The notes beneath the pieces are model-generated. The model was not told the DNA's origin and ran no database searches. It was given only the letters and a program-made list of their open reading frames with translations. This document shows, in pieces, positions 23,490 to 34,704 of a DNA stretch of 64,000 nucleotides. Numbering within the stretch: position 1 is the stretch's first letter; every line of letters begins with the position of its first letter. Origin of the DNA: Melastoma dodecandrum (Eukaryota > Streptophyta > Magnoliopsida > Myrtales > Melastomataceae). Location of the stretch: assembly GCA_029817715.1 (NCBI GenBank), contig JARUPY010000538.1:1054001-1118000 (forward strand), in the 5' to 3' direction. A program made the position numbers and the translations under genes.

Positions 23490-24035
23490 AGGTGGGGGAG
23501 GGAGACATGTTCTTGGGTGAGACACCCCACACCCACTTGCATTCTTGGTTGATGTTAGATCAAGGTGGCTTTACAATTTGCATGCCGGCTAATTATTTCA
23601 GACAAGAGACTTTATTACTACCGCAACAGCTACTTCAAAAAACTACTACTTATTTTGGGTCAATGATATTGCTTGTTGGGGAGGGGGACGCTTCTTACAG
23701 CCGACTTCCTACTTTGTTGCTTTGTCAAACCTAGCACTTTGGATTACATCCGTCCTCTCAAAAAGTCAATCCCAATCCCAACTTACTACTTTTTTTTTTC
23801 CAAAAAAAAAACAAGTTATATCCATGTCTCCCGTTGACTTCCACCCCCCGCGTTCCCCACGAACTCAGTTATTATCATAAGATGTATCTTCAGTTCCCAT
23901 GCTAAGAGAAAGTGTGAACTGGTGGATTTAGCATTAGAAGAGAGACAGGTGAATAAATACAAACAGTTTAGGTACGATGGGAAGATACTAAACTTCCCTT
24001 CATGGAAGCGAAATTATTTCGTACACTCTTCTACG
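23490..24035. other. Intergenic sequence
   Basis: Upstream region of the PADRE gene. It is A/T-rich with short poly-A and poly-C runs. Frames at 23492-23734 and 23922-24179 show no domain; the latter runs through the dispersed repeat. No other feature is seen. Confidence 0.4.
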
Positions 24036-25790
24036 TTCCCTACTACTAGTTTGGTTATGGTGTTAACTGAACTCCATTTGCCGTCGTACCCGGTTCCTTT
24101 TACCTTTCACTGTGCTGACATTTTGATAAATCTTGTAAAGACGAACAGCTGGGTCGGTTTTGACAGGATCATGCCCTGAGTTGATACATGGGATATTTCA
24201 TACTGTTAGCATAGGAATGAACTAAGAAGGGCGTTGAATTAGTGCCTTTAAGAGTTTTGACACTTTTTCGATTATATCTGAATACAAAAGCGTGGGTCTG
24301 ACAGATTACAGATACTGCATCTGCTGGACAAATTCCTAGTTCTGATATAAGTTATCTTGTTTGTAAGTACCACAAAGATTTATAGTGGTTCGACAAACCA
24401 TGCCTACGTCCACTCTCTCAGCGCTCACCCCAAATAAGGCGTATTCACTATGTTGATCAAGGGACTTTACATGTGCACACTTCTATCAGAAATGTGACTA
24501 ACAACTTGCACGTACTCACGTGTCTAACTTAACCCGCACGCAACCGACGTGTCTGACTCCGACTCCTCACTGAGCCCGTGGCTTGACGGCTAACACCTGC
24601 CCTCGTGGCTTAACGGCTACCACTTGCCCACGTGGCTTCACGGCTACCACCTGCCGTTGCACACACAACCCGTGTGACTAATAACCTGCACAAATAAAAC
24701 AGCTACAACACAGACAGTCTGCAGTTACAGAAGACACTTTCTCTCAGAGGCGATCGGCTCGGTGAATGAACAATGAACGCTCTAAGCTACAGTGAAGGGA
24801 CAAAAGTTTCTGGTAAGTTTCAGGTAGAACGACAAGTTGAAAATGTTGCTTCACTCTTGCATTTAAGCTTGTCCGTATAAAGGAGTTTCCCAATCAATCA
24901 CCAACGGCTAGTTGATCCATTTGCCATTTCCTCCATGATTCGATCCTACAGGAAAACTTCCAAGAACACAAAACATTATCCTTACTAATATCAGATAATA
25001 ATAAACCAGATTAATCACCCAATAAGAGATAACGTATTCTGCTAAAAAACTGTTTTCTGTGACAGCAAACACTTTTCCTTATATGAATTTGGCATCGGAA
25101 TTGATTTGTTTCCATGATATGAAAGCATTCCCATTGTAAAATATTCTCACCATATAAGGAAGATTTCAACCTGATTAGGTCGTGGCCAAATTCCATAATC
25201 ATAGGATCGCGTTAGTTTAGGAAATAAATCTTTCCAAAATAACTCAAGGAAAGAACTTGACAAACAAGTTAATTCCAAGGGTGAACCTAGACAATAAGTC
25301 CATAGTTAATTCAATAAGAATTAACTATAGGACGTATGAGATGATTATCTCATGTGCTCGCATATTGAAAAATCTCCAATAGGGAAATCGTCATTAAAAA
25401 AAGTGTCATTCTGTAACCCATAGTAAGTACTCCAGTAAGGAGAGTTATAACATCTGTGACATAGAAGCTCATCTCTACAATAGAGATAGTGGACTCGATA
25501 ATAGATATTGTCATCGGAACACCATTTCTGACGGCTAAATCGTTTCCTCCGTTGAAGTACTCCACATAACTCTTTTACGCATTGTTCACATAACAAAAAG
25601 CCAGCTTATACACTCGAAAACCTGTTCTTCTGTACACTCAAATAGCATATTAGCAATACATAACATTTGTCGTCATCAAAACCAAATTATATCAACACAG
25701 AGACCAAGTGGAGTATTTGTTCTGGATAATTGGGTTATGCTCCTTGACGTGGATAGGACGAGACGACATAACGTAGGCCCGCAGAAACCG
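24036..25790 (-). repeat. Dispersed repeat, right copy, split by an LTR
   Basis: The reverse complement of 20235-20480 is found in two parts, 24036-24203 and about 25703-25790. The second part matches through 'gtatttgttctggataa' (near 25712). The 1.5 kb between them is the inserted LTR-like sequence described separately. The two copies lie in inverted orientation on either side of the PPR and PADRE genes. Confidence 0.65.
24204..25697 (+). mobile_element. Solo LTR inserted in the dispersed repeat
   Basis: The sequence starts TGTTAGCATAGG and ends near ATCAACA, the TG...CA ends of an LTR. It interrupts a repeat whose uninterrupted copy at 20.3 kb shows the original join. No primer-binding site or internal coding sequence follows, so it is a solo LTR of about 1.5 kb, probably Ty1-copia. 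A clean five-base target duplication is not seen. Minus frames inside it (25345-25596, Cys-rich) are judged not to be genes. Confidence 0.55.
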
Positions 25791-26690
25791 GTTCATTTTG
25801 ATGATGGTCCGTGTGTGACAAAAGGCTAAACAAAGAAAGAGTTGGATGGCTTTCCAGTCTATTTCTGATGAAAGAGGTTTTGCTTGATTAAAAAGAGCCG
25901 ATGAATGTGGACAGGATCAACTAATCCCCCCTATCGTGATCTCGAGTAGTGTTTTCCATATTTTCTGGAAGCGTTTCCTTTTAGTGGGGTCCCTCCCATG
26001 TATTTATATTACCATTTCCATGCATGTGCTTTTTGCATTTTGCCTCCTGGAAAGCATTCTGTCCTAATTCGTGTTAATCTTTGTGGGAGGTGAGTTTGGT
26101 TCCGGCAACAAAGCTTTGGTACCTTGCTAAGCCCATGTACACTGTTTGATTCTATTATCTGTTTCCACGGCTCGGCTTCTTTCACTACATAAGGGAAGTA
26201 AAGCCCATGTGATGGACCGGACCAAGAGTGGAGGAGGGAAAATGACATGAAATGAAATGAAAGGTTTGCCAGTTAGTCAGACTCCCATGTCCTATGAACT
26301 ATATAGAAACTTATCAGACCCGAAGCCCATTGAAAAAGATTAGCGGATCCCCAAATATCCTCCTCCTCTAAATGAAACAGGGCTTTCTTTCTTTCCTTCT
26401 TTTGGTTTTGTTCTGGGTCCTCCTCATTCGATTCAATTTCAACTCCAATCTTCATTTGAAGGTCATCAGATGGGCAAATGATTCATACCTTTACTTTCCC
26501 AAATTATATCCATCAATATAAAACGTTCTGATCAAGGAGTGAACCCATTCTGAAGAGAAGGGAGAGCTGTACTTTAATGGAATTTACCAAATGGTTTACA
26601 AGGAAAGGACTTGATCCATGCATGCCCTGAAAACAAAAGCAACCATGAGAATGGCCAAAATGGAATGGGTTGAGGGTCCTTCAGGAGAGG
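25791..26690. other. Intergenic sequence
   Basis: No gene was recognised. It lies downstream of the first MIR169 hairpin (minus strand) and may contain the 3' part of its primary transcript. Confidence 0.4.
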
Positions 26691-26699
26691 CTGACATGA

Positions 26700-26830
26700 G
26701 AGTAAGAGAGCCAGAATGTAGCCAAGGACAACTTGCCGGGGGGGAGGGAGAACCTCATCCCCGGGGCGGGGCATCGAGTGTACGTTTAGCCGGCAAATCA
26801 TCCTTGGCTGCAATCTCACTTTCTTCACCA
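26700..26830 (-). ncRNA. MIR169: MIR169 precursor hairpin (copy 1)
   Basis: On the minus strand the 5' arm at 26790-26810 contains AGCCAAGGATGATTTGCCGG, one substitution from the usual miR169 core. The 3' arm at 26718-26739 contains CCGGCAAGTTGTCCTTGGC, the typical star strand. The arms pair over about 20 bases with a central mismatch and leave a loop of about 50 bases, as in known miR169 foldbacks. miR169 targets NF-YA mRNAs, linking it to drought, nitrogen and phosphate responses. The first of three copies, all on the same strand. Confidence 0.88.
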
Positions 26831-26936
26831 TATCTCATGCGAGACATCTCAAATGACATAAGAAGAAGAACTCCTCCCGAGGGGTTTAGTTTGAAGTTGG
26901 AATGAGGCACTCGGGGGGAGGGGACGGGGAGTGGGG

Positions 26937-26944
26937 TATTTATA
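26937..26944 (-). promoter_or_regulatory. TATA box of MIR169 copy 1
   Basis: The minus strand reads TATAAATA within CCCTTATAAATACCCC, 127 bases upstream of the mature miRNA. Spacing fits a Pol II start about 100 bases before the hairpin. Confidence 0.55.
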
Positions 26945-26959
26945 AGGGAAATGTGTGGT

Positions 26960-28690
26960 ATGTGAAAGATTATGATGAGGTTTTGTCTGCTTTTATTTTT
27001 TCTAGTCATATATATATATACATATACATTTCCTTGTGAGTCACGGACAATTCAAAAGAGATACGGGGAACCATCCCCACTTAATACAAGTTCATAAAGG
27101 CACTGAGAGGGGGAGGGGGGGGGGGGTGTTTGACTCCTCGACGGAGTAAAGGGTCACCAAACTCTACATGCCAAATCCAACATTTATCATTTTTATTATT
27201 AGAGAATCCTATCCAAGTCCCACCCGTGACCCACCTCCACCGCCCAATTGCATTGCTTTACAGAAACTTTCCTTATCTGGACAGCCTCTCGCCTTTCCCC
27301 CTCCTCCTCCTCCTCCTCCTCCTCCTCCTTCTCCTCCTCTCATGTCCTCCCATGTGCGCCTGTTTCTGTCCCAGTTCAGTCCAGTGTAATTGGACGGCTT
27401 CTCTTTTATTATTATTATCATCAACATCATCATCATAATCATAATGCCTGCTCTCTGCTATTCCCGATCTCCCGCGCATCCTCCCCATTTCAGCCCCATC
27501 CCCATCCCCATCCTAAATTTTTATTTAAAAAAAAAACAAGAGATTTACTGATTATGATCTCCAGTCTGCAACTGCAACTTAGCTAGCATTAACTTTTGAA
27601 GCAAACGATAACCTGGAAATTTGGCATCCCCATATGCCACTATCATCTTGAGATTTCCCAAGGGTTTTATTCTCAGCGCAAGGGACTACTTACTAGAACT
27701 CGAATGGGGAGCCAAGGTGGTGGTGTGGTTCGAGTTCAATAATCTTATGGATTATGATCAGGGCAAGTCAGATCTCCCGATACAGTATGTAATCTTTTGT
27801 TTTCTCCCTAACATCATGATAATATTGACGACCATATCGTTGGATCTGTACGAGTTTTCCCATCTCTTTATTTTCTCGATCTACAGATAAAACATTTCCC
27901 CACTCTCTATAAAAAAGAACAAGCTATTTCTATTTATTTATTTTAATAACACCCAGGAAGTATAGGAAAAATGAGAAAATTAACTCTTTCTGAAGTTGTC
28001 CTATTTAATTTAGTTTATGCCTCCTATAACATCTCCTTTTTAAGTACTTATGTAAAGAAACAAAATAAATTTTCTATGAATGCATGTTCGTGAGGAAGCC
28101 ATCTGTCCAAATTGTATGATTCAGCTCAACAATGTAATCCCTAATCGTTTGTGTTTCTTTAATCATTCGATTTTATTTTTATTTTATTTTTTATTTTTAA
28201 GCGGACTGCTTACAAATCCATAGAGAAAATTTGATCCCTTTTGGCTTTCAATCGGCACAAGAAGGAAAATTATATTGAATCTGCAAGAAAAGGATCTGGC
28301 AGGTCCTTGTAATTAATTAGTAATTTATTCTTTATGAGTTACAATAAAGAAGAACGACAAACCTAAATAGGGATTTCACCTCCCTAAATATCATTCCACA
28401 CAATCCCCTTTTACTTCCATCATCAGTACATTTACCATTCAAGTCCCACAATGAAGCATACTATATAGATTTAGGGTCGTTCACCCCCTTGAATAGTTTC
28501 TTTCGTGGTTATCTCTTATTTAGCGTGGGAAGGGAAAGGCGCACGCACGACATTGCAGCCAACCATCTCCTTCATTGCATCGCCTGCAATGAACACCAAG
28601 TAATAGCAAAGGAGAGAAAGAAGTTGAAATAGGCCAAGCAAAAGATTACACTGACGGTCCTCCTCGTTAGCCAAAGCTCTTGACGGGGGC
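26960..28690. other. Spacer between MIR169 copies 1 and 2
   Basis: No protein gene was seen. The spacer contains a 12-G run (27115-27126), a (CTC)n triplet repeat (about 27299-27340), and an ATT/ATC-rich stretch (27406-27440). Frames across the triplet repeat give poly-Ser or poly-Pro and are not real. AT content rises between 27900 and 28450. Confidence 0.45.
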
Positions 28691-28699
28691 AAAAAAGAG

Positions 28700-28840
28700 A
28701 GGGGAAATTAGAGCCAAGACGACTTGCCGGGAACGCTTCGATGCATGTCTAACTCGTAGACTGGCAGATTGGGGGGTGGGGGGGGGGGAGCTGCAACCGA
28801 AGCGATGATGCCGGCAAGTCATTCTTGGCTCAAACATCCT
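28700..28840 (-). ncRNA. MIR169: MIR169 precursor hairpin (copy 2)
   Basis: On the minus strand the 5' arm at 28811-28832 contains GAGCCAAGAATGACTTGCCG, the miR169 variant with A instead of G at the position after CCAAG. The 3' arm at 28710-28730 contains CCGGCAAGTCGTCTTGGCTC. The arms are complementary apart from a few central positions, with a loop of about 80 bases that includes a G run. It is a distinct mature sequence from copies 1 and 3, so target range could differ slightly. Confidence 0.85.
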
Positions 28841-28925
28841 CCACTCTCTTCTTTAGGGAAGAGGGATTGATAGAAGTCAGAGAGGGTGGTGTGTGAAGGG
28901 CAATGTTATGGTAAGATAAGGAGAG

Positions 28926-28933
28926 TTTTTATA
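28926..28933 (-). promoter_or_regulatory. TATA box of MIR169 copy 2
   Basis: The minus strand reads TATAAAAA within GGCTATAAAAACTCTCC, 94 bases upstream of the mature miRNA. Confidence 0.55.
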
Positions 28934-28959
28934 GCCGGAGAGAGAAAGGAAGAAGAGGG

Positions 28960-31900
28960 AGGGTAGCAAGGAGGGGAAAAAGGGTGAGGATATCAAAAGT
29001 CATCCATCCATCCATCCTTTAGATGATGACGGTGGGTGGGGCTTCGAATTCGCAGTGACCATATATTCTTATCGAAAATAAATAAAAAGAAAAACACCAA
29101 CACGCACATCCTCATTGCCGATGATCAATCTCGAGATAGATTCGATTTCTCCACCTTATGTTACGTCGCCATCCACCATTTTTTTCTCTTCCCTCCACAA
29201 TGCTAACAGTCATCCAGTTCAAAACGATTTCATCTAACAAAAGATGTCGGGCAAAAAATTAAAACTTTATACCGATTCTCATCTACAGAGTTTCCATATA
29301 ACACATGTCTGAGTGACAGTTAACACAGGCCGGATCGCAAATATGATAATGCAACGATAGCCGGAAGGCATTCCAGTAGTTGAGGGTATGGATGGGCGTA
29401 AACAATTTGCAGGAGAAAGTTAAGAGGCATGGATATCATGGTAATGTAATACTAACAAAATTTACTGATTACAACGAAACATTATACGTAAAGTCAGTCT
29501 TAAAGGAAGAGACAAAAACCAATAGTGGTGCGACACGATTTTCAATTTATTTTGCTTTTTTTTTATCTAGTAATTTTTGTTGAGGGAAGAGGAGGAGCTG
29601 CATATTGCCCCCCCCCCCCCTTTTCAGAGGGGATGCTTTTTTATTGGTGGGCTTGATTCTTTCATTTTGTATGTGTGTTTGTGGGGTGGGATATGATCTG
29701 AATTCATATCATATCCACACAATTGTCAAAATGGGAGGGGGCGGGGGAATATGTTCTTGTTTCTACACAAAGCAGTGGGTTGTGATGAGATGAGAGGATA
29801 TCGTTTTGACCCCCAACCCCAACACCAACAGCGCATTGAAAATGACATATTATTCCTTCCACTTTTTGTTTCCATTAGATTTAGACCACGTGATCATTAC
29901 TACTTCATTACAGCAGCCTTTTTCTTTCTTAATAACTATTAGAGATAGAGATGTAGATTGAGCACGCGCTTTACTAAATACATGAAGGAACGATTGAACC
30001 AAATTGCAGACCCATTAACTATTCGATGACATACGAGACTTCTTTTTTGTCTGATGAGTGTTTCAGAGCATCAACGAACAAGAATTATATGCTCTTCCTT
30101 TTCGGTCGCAAATGGCCGGACGAACGACAGGAGCACGGTGGTGGAATGCCCCGTAAATGGAAACTTTAATTGACATAGCTATGAACGATCGATGACAAAA
30201 GGCATCTTTGTTTTCGCGAATTTTGAAAATTGGAGATAATTGTATTCGTCCATTCCATTTATCAAATATTCCCTCCTAGTATCGTACTTTTCAAACTTAT
30301 GCCCGCGTGTCGCATTCTTTGCCGATGAGTTGACTCCCGAAGAAACATGGCCGTCTTTTCATTCCAATCTCCAGAGCAATTTCTTTTCGGCAGGCATCCA
30401 AATCAAATTGTGTATATGTTTCAACACAAAGATGGTGACATCAAGCGGAAAAATGGGGCAGGAAACAAAAGAAAAACATGCAAAAATCAAAGTATATTTC
30501 AAACACGTCGTCATTTCAAATATACTCAAGAAGACATGTCGATGCCGCATTCGTCTTCGTAGCTTTTGCTTTCGTAGGGAGCAGAATACATCCTGGGGGC
30601 GTTTCAACAAGATTTAAACGGCGGTCTGGCTTATTCTGATGAAATGTCTCGTGCCTTCTCTTCCAAAATCTCATGTAAAATGAATTTGTTCAATAACAAA
30701 CATCTATTTAGAGGCTTGTGGACATGAAATCATGCAGTGAGATTAATGGGGGTGGCAAATTGGCAAATATATCTTTCCGGTTTTGAAGGTCGACCAAGTT
30801 ATGCCGCCCCCCCCCCCCCCCCCCCCCCCCCCCCCGAAATGGTTTCCTCCCTACCATGACTCATACTTGCAGTCACGATGGTCGAGTGGGAGGGGTTGTT
30901 TGTCGGACAATGCTCAGAGGTTAAAAGGCGAAGTTCTCGGCAGGGATAGTGGAAATCACGAGAAGATTCTGCCGACTCAAGTGCACCGAAATTTGTTTAT
31001 ACTTCTTCCTCCTTTTGGTGGAAATGGAATGGTAAGTATCTCTTTTAACTAATAATAATGATGATGATGCATGTGCAGAAAAGAGTAGCCTTTTCGCACC
31101 CTCATTCTCTCTTAATTTTTTATGTATTATTATTTGGTATTTTCATGTTTAGGGAAAAGGAAATATCGTGATTCAACGGATTTAAGTTAGTGTTTTTGTT
31201 TTTGTTTTCGGGAATATTTGGTTATGATCAACAAGGGATTCGATTCCAAAATTTGGCAGTGGCCATCAGATCTTTACCACGAACGTTGAACAAAGGACAA
31301 GAATGAATGTACAATAACCTAAAAATGAAATAGGGTCGGATATTTGAAGATGCCAAAGTCGGGAATACGGTGCTTGAAAAAAAGAAAGAAAGCAGTGGAC
31401 AATCCAAGTCCTGAGTGATTGTCGTGTCTTACGAAGAAACCAATAACCTCCATTTTTACAATAAAAAATGCCCCACCACAAGTCTTGACAAATATTCGAC
31501 TACATTCAGGAACATTGTGGGAAACCGCTAACCATCAAAAACCGTTGGCAGAGGTCGTGAGTTGCTAGAAAACCAATCTCAAACTGGCTACTTATGAATT
31601 CTCGATTTTACACCTTCTCGATGTGTTATTCTTGTCCTACTTATTTCCGATGTCTATTTTATAGACCATATGGGAGAACTTCTCAAGGCGAGTGACTTAA
31701 TGGCTCTCTAAACAAGAAGCATTCACAGCTTGGTCCAACATGCAAGGGACCTTTTGGGTATGTTATTCAAGACCATGCATGCGATGAAGTAAATGCCCTT
31801 CATGCGTCGACTCTTGGACCGACTCATGTGTGAACATGGAGTTACTTGACCACCATCTTAGGGGAGAGTATGCTCGACAATAGGACTAGTCAAGCACAAG

Positions 31901-32285
31901 GCTGGTAGAGTGCTGTTCGTCATGGATTGAGTACCCACGGTTTCCTTGATCGAGAGCCCAAGATTATCCATAAGTAAACAGTCTCCAACGGATCTCGGAG
32001 GCAGGATTGCTTTGAATTTCCCTTCTTGTTTACTTAGCAGCAAAGGAGAAAGACCAATGCACACCAATGCATACATGGCCGTTCTTTTCAGTGGGTCAAT
32101 TTTACAGCATAAGGGTTTGAGAAAAGTTTGGAGAGAGCAGCGAGCTGGATTCACAGAAACATCTACCAAGTGTCTCGCAAAGTTCTGTTACCTATGGAGT
32201 GAAATCGTTGCCAGAAGAATGATGGGAAGGGTGTGCTGCCCTCGAGATCGTTGTCACTGGGTCTTATGAAAGCCTCGCATGAGAA
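28960..32285. other. Spacer between MIR169 copies 2 and 3
   Basis: No gene was recognised. It includes a 29-base C run at 30807-30835 and an 11-C run near 29609. Frames such as 30240-30617, 31858-32169 and 31946-32269 lack domains and conserved motifs. The last kilobase before copy 3 may be part of its primary transcript. Confidence 0.45.
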
Positions 32286-32289
32286 GGAA

Positions 32290-32380
32290 GAGAAGCAAAT
32301 GTAGCCAAGGACAACTCGCGGGACGCTCGAATGTTGCAGCGAGTCTAACCGGCAAGTCATCCTTGGCTAAATTCGGCCTT
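32290..32380 (-). ncRNA. MIR169: MIR169 precursor hairpin (copy 3)
   Basis: On the minus strand the 5' arm at 32349-32369 contains AGCCAAGGATGACTTGCCGG, the canonical miR169 sequence. The 3' arm at 32301-32320 contains CGCGAGTTGTCCTTGGCTAC, with the usual central bulge. The loop is short (about 28 bases), so the foldback is more compact than in copies 1 and 2. This is the best match of the three to known mature miR169. Confidence 0.92.
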
Positions 32381-32476
32381 CAAACTCTTCATGAGAGGCT
32401 CATAGACCACGCAGAGCAAAAGTAAAGATCAGCTTTGGTTGTGTCACATATCGAACCAAGTCACCAGAGCGAGAGG

Positions 32477-32484
32477 TTTATATA
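32477..32484 (-). promoter_or_regulatory. TATA box of MIR169 copy 3
   Basis: The minus strand reads TATATAAA within TCTATATAAACCTC, 108 bases upstream of the mature miRNA. Confidence 0.55.
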
Positions 32485-32489
32485 GATGA

Positions 32490-33149
32490 AATTCGAATGG
32501 GGGATGATAGTGGCATAAGGCATATATTAATATAAAAATAAATCCATATATTCTTTCCATATTTCTTTTGTGCATCTTCCCGAATGGGGTCAGCAGGGAT
32601 GAAGTTGTCAAGGCCAAAGTCCCACGGTTCAGAAACAGAGTTGACCTCTAAAACATTTGTCTGAAATTCCTCCTCCTCCTCCTCGCTTTTCTTTTCCTTT
32701 CTTGTTTTTTTTTTCCCGAGGGTGGTGGAATTGGCCAGCTGAAATGTTTGAATTATTGTCTGGGAATAGAATCTGACCTTTGGAAAGATCAAGAATTAAA
32801 GAACAAAAAGAAATGAAAGGACTGGAAGGAATAATGGAAATTGCCTTGGTGTCTGTTTCCTATTTCACATCCTCTCGAGTAGCAAGGAGTGCGTTGGGAC
32901 TAGAAAAAGGCATTGGGCAAGTGCTTAAATATAGCCGGGACATTCTCTTAATTGCTAGCTTTTAGGTGAAGAGAAACCCGACACACATTTTCTACATAGT
33001 ATCGGAGCCAGATTTGTCTCGGGATACACAATTTCTATACCCTCTACTTCTATCCTACAAATATCTAATAAATATGTATATCTATGTATATGAAAAAGGG
33101 ACTCCTCTTTCTTGATTCATCGAATGGATAGAACCAGAACAGAACACTC
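32490..33149. other. Promoter-side sequence and a primer-site-like motif
   Basis: Upstream region of MIR169 copy 3. At about 32998 the plus strand reads TAGTATCGGAGCCA after ...TTTCTACA, close to the tRNA-iMet primer site (TGGTATCAGAGCC) that follows a copia 5' LTR. This suggests a decayed plus-strand LTR end here. No coding sequence was found. Confidence 0.3.
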
Positions 33150-34704
33150 TGTTAGTTTTAGGGCGCAGCGGAAGATTAAAATAATGAAATTTTAGTCCAA
33201 AAATAACAAGAATCTCATGGTATGTATAAAATTTAGAGAAATAATAACATAATTTTACTCGGAAATCGTACCTTAAAATTTCCGGCGAAACAAAACATAA
33301 TCAGGAACAATCGATCGAGAGCCCCACGTGTAACTCCTCCAGAGGTATCCACACGCATACGATCACGAATCTCGATCCCTTAGGTACTAGCCTCTTGGAT
33401 CGACGAAGAAAAACTTTCGGTTGCAAAATCAAAGAAATTGTTTTTGCTAATCTCACTAGATTATCTCTCAAAAAACTGCCTCATTTTTTTTTCACTCTTA
33501 GAGGATCAGGAAGTCATCACCATTTCTTTCCTTCTTATTTTTCTTAGAACGTCTCATTGTTTTCCTGCCGTTTATGATAAAACAATCATCTTTACGTTTT
33601 TTCATATAATTAATTATAATCTTCAAAACGTAACGTGCAAGTAATTAAGCCATTTTGTTTTTATTAAAATATTTTTAAATCAAATAATGCAAAGACACGT
33701 AGGCATTAATTATCAAATAATATATTAATAAATAAAATAAAATAATATCTTGGATAAAATATAAATAAATAAATATTTATTTGACATCCTTTTAAATTGA
33801 CCCGAATAAATTCATATTTGATCTTGCTTCCGATATTTCAGAATAAATTAATAATCTAATTAATTTTAATTCTGAAATAATAAAATGATTAATTTTAGTA
33901 TCCACTAAAATAATCAATAATACATTTTCTGTCGACGTGCTATGCGTGCGACCCTCTAGGTCCTATACACGAAGGTAGTGTAAATCCATACACAAACTAA
34001 GGTAACCGTTTAGCATGCTAGGATAATGATCATAAATCATAAACCACTATTAACCGATTACTGTGTAATTCAATCTCTTCATCTAACCGATATCTCAATT
34101 AATTTGGCACAAAATACATCATCACCAAATTAATCGTTTTACTTGATTACCAAGATATAATAGACTCACTTGAATGTAAAATATTCCTCCCATGGCCATG
34201 GATTTTAGAGTCACTAATATCTCTATCAAGTTGCCTAGATGTCAACTCTCTAATCCAAAAGAGCGATGAAACACAACTTACAATCCGGTTAAAGACTGCT
34301 TTTAACGACGTCAAAGTGTAAAACTCCACGTATAGAATAAATGAAGTTCTCAAGTCAAAAGATCAGTTACACTCGTCCATAAAGAGGATTGGCCAATGAT
34401 GTTCAATATGCGGTATCCTCTTAATCGGGTCGTGTTCAGTATCCCTAATCTCAGGGTACCCCTAAGTATAACTTAGATATAAAATTCATCAGTCTATCTT
34501 GACGTCAGTTATACTCAACGATGATCTAGATGTCCATGTCCCTTCTAAGAATCTATCCGATCACGGACTATTTCAAATTAATATACATATTAATCTCTCG
34601 GACATTATCATTAATAATTTTACGTGCAGAAAAGTAAAATAATCAATGATAAATACTCGCCTTTATTAATTATTTATCCACAAATGCAATAAAGTGTCTT
34701 GACA
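33150..34704 (-). mobile_element. Solo LTR, Ty1-copia type
   Basis: Read on the minus strand it begins TGTCAAGACACTTTATTGC and ends CTTCCGCTGCGCCC...ACTAACA, both typical of long copia LTRs. Inner sequence such as GTGCTATGCGTGCGACC (near 33938) is also familiar from this class. It is about 1.55 kb long with no coding region. I see no matching target duplication, so its ends may be slightly off. Confidence 0.55.

Noticed and set aside
25345..25596. Cys-rich 83-residue peptide on the minus strand
   Set aside because: It lies inside the solo LTR, lacks a signal peptide, and its Cys spacing matches no known Cys-rich family.
27168..27586. Poly-Pro or poly-Ser frames around the CTC repeat
   Set aside because: They are produced by the triplet microsatellite in each reading phase.
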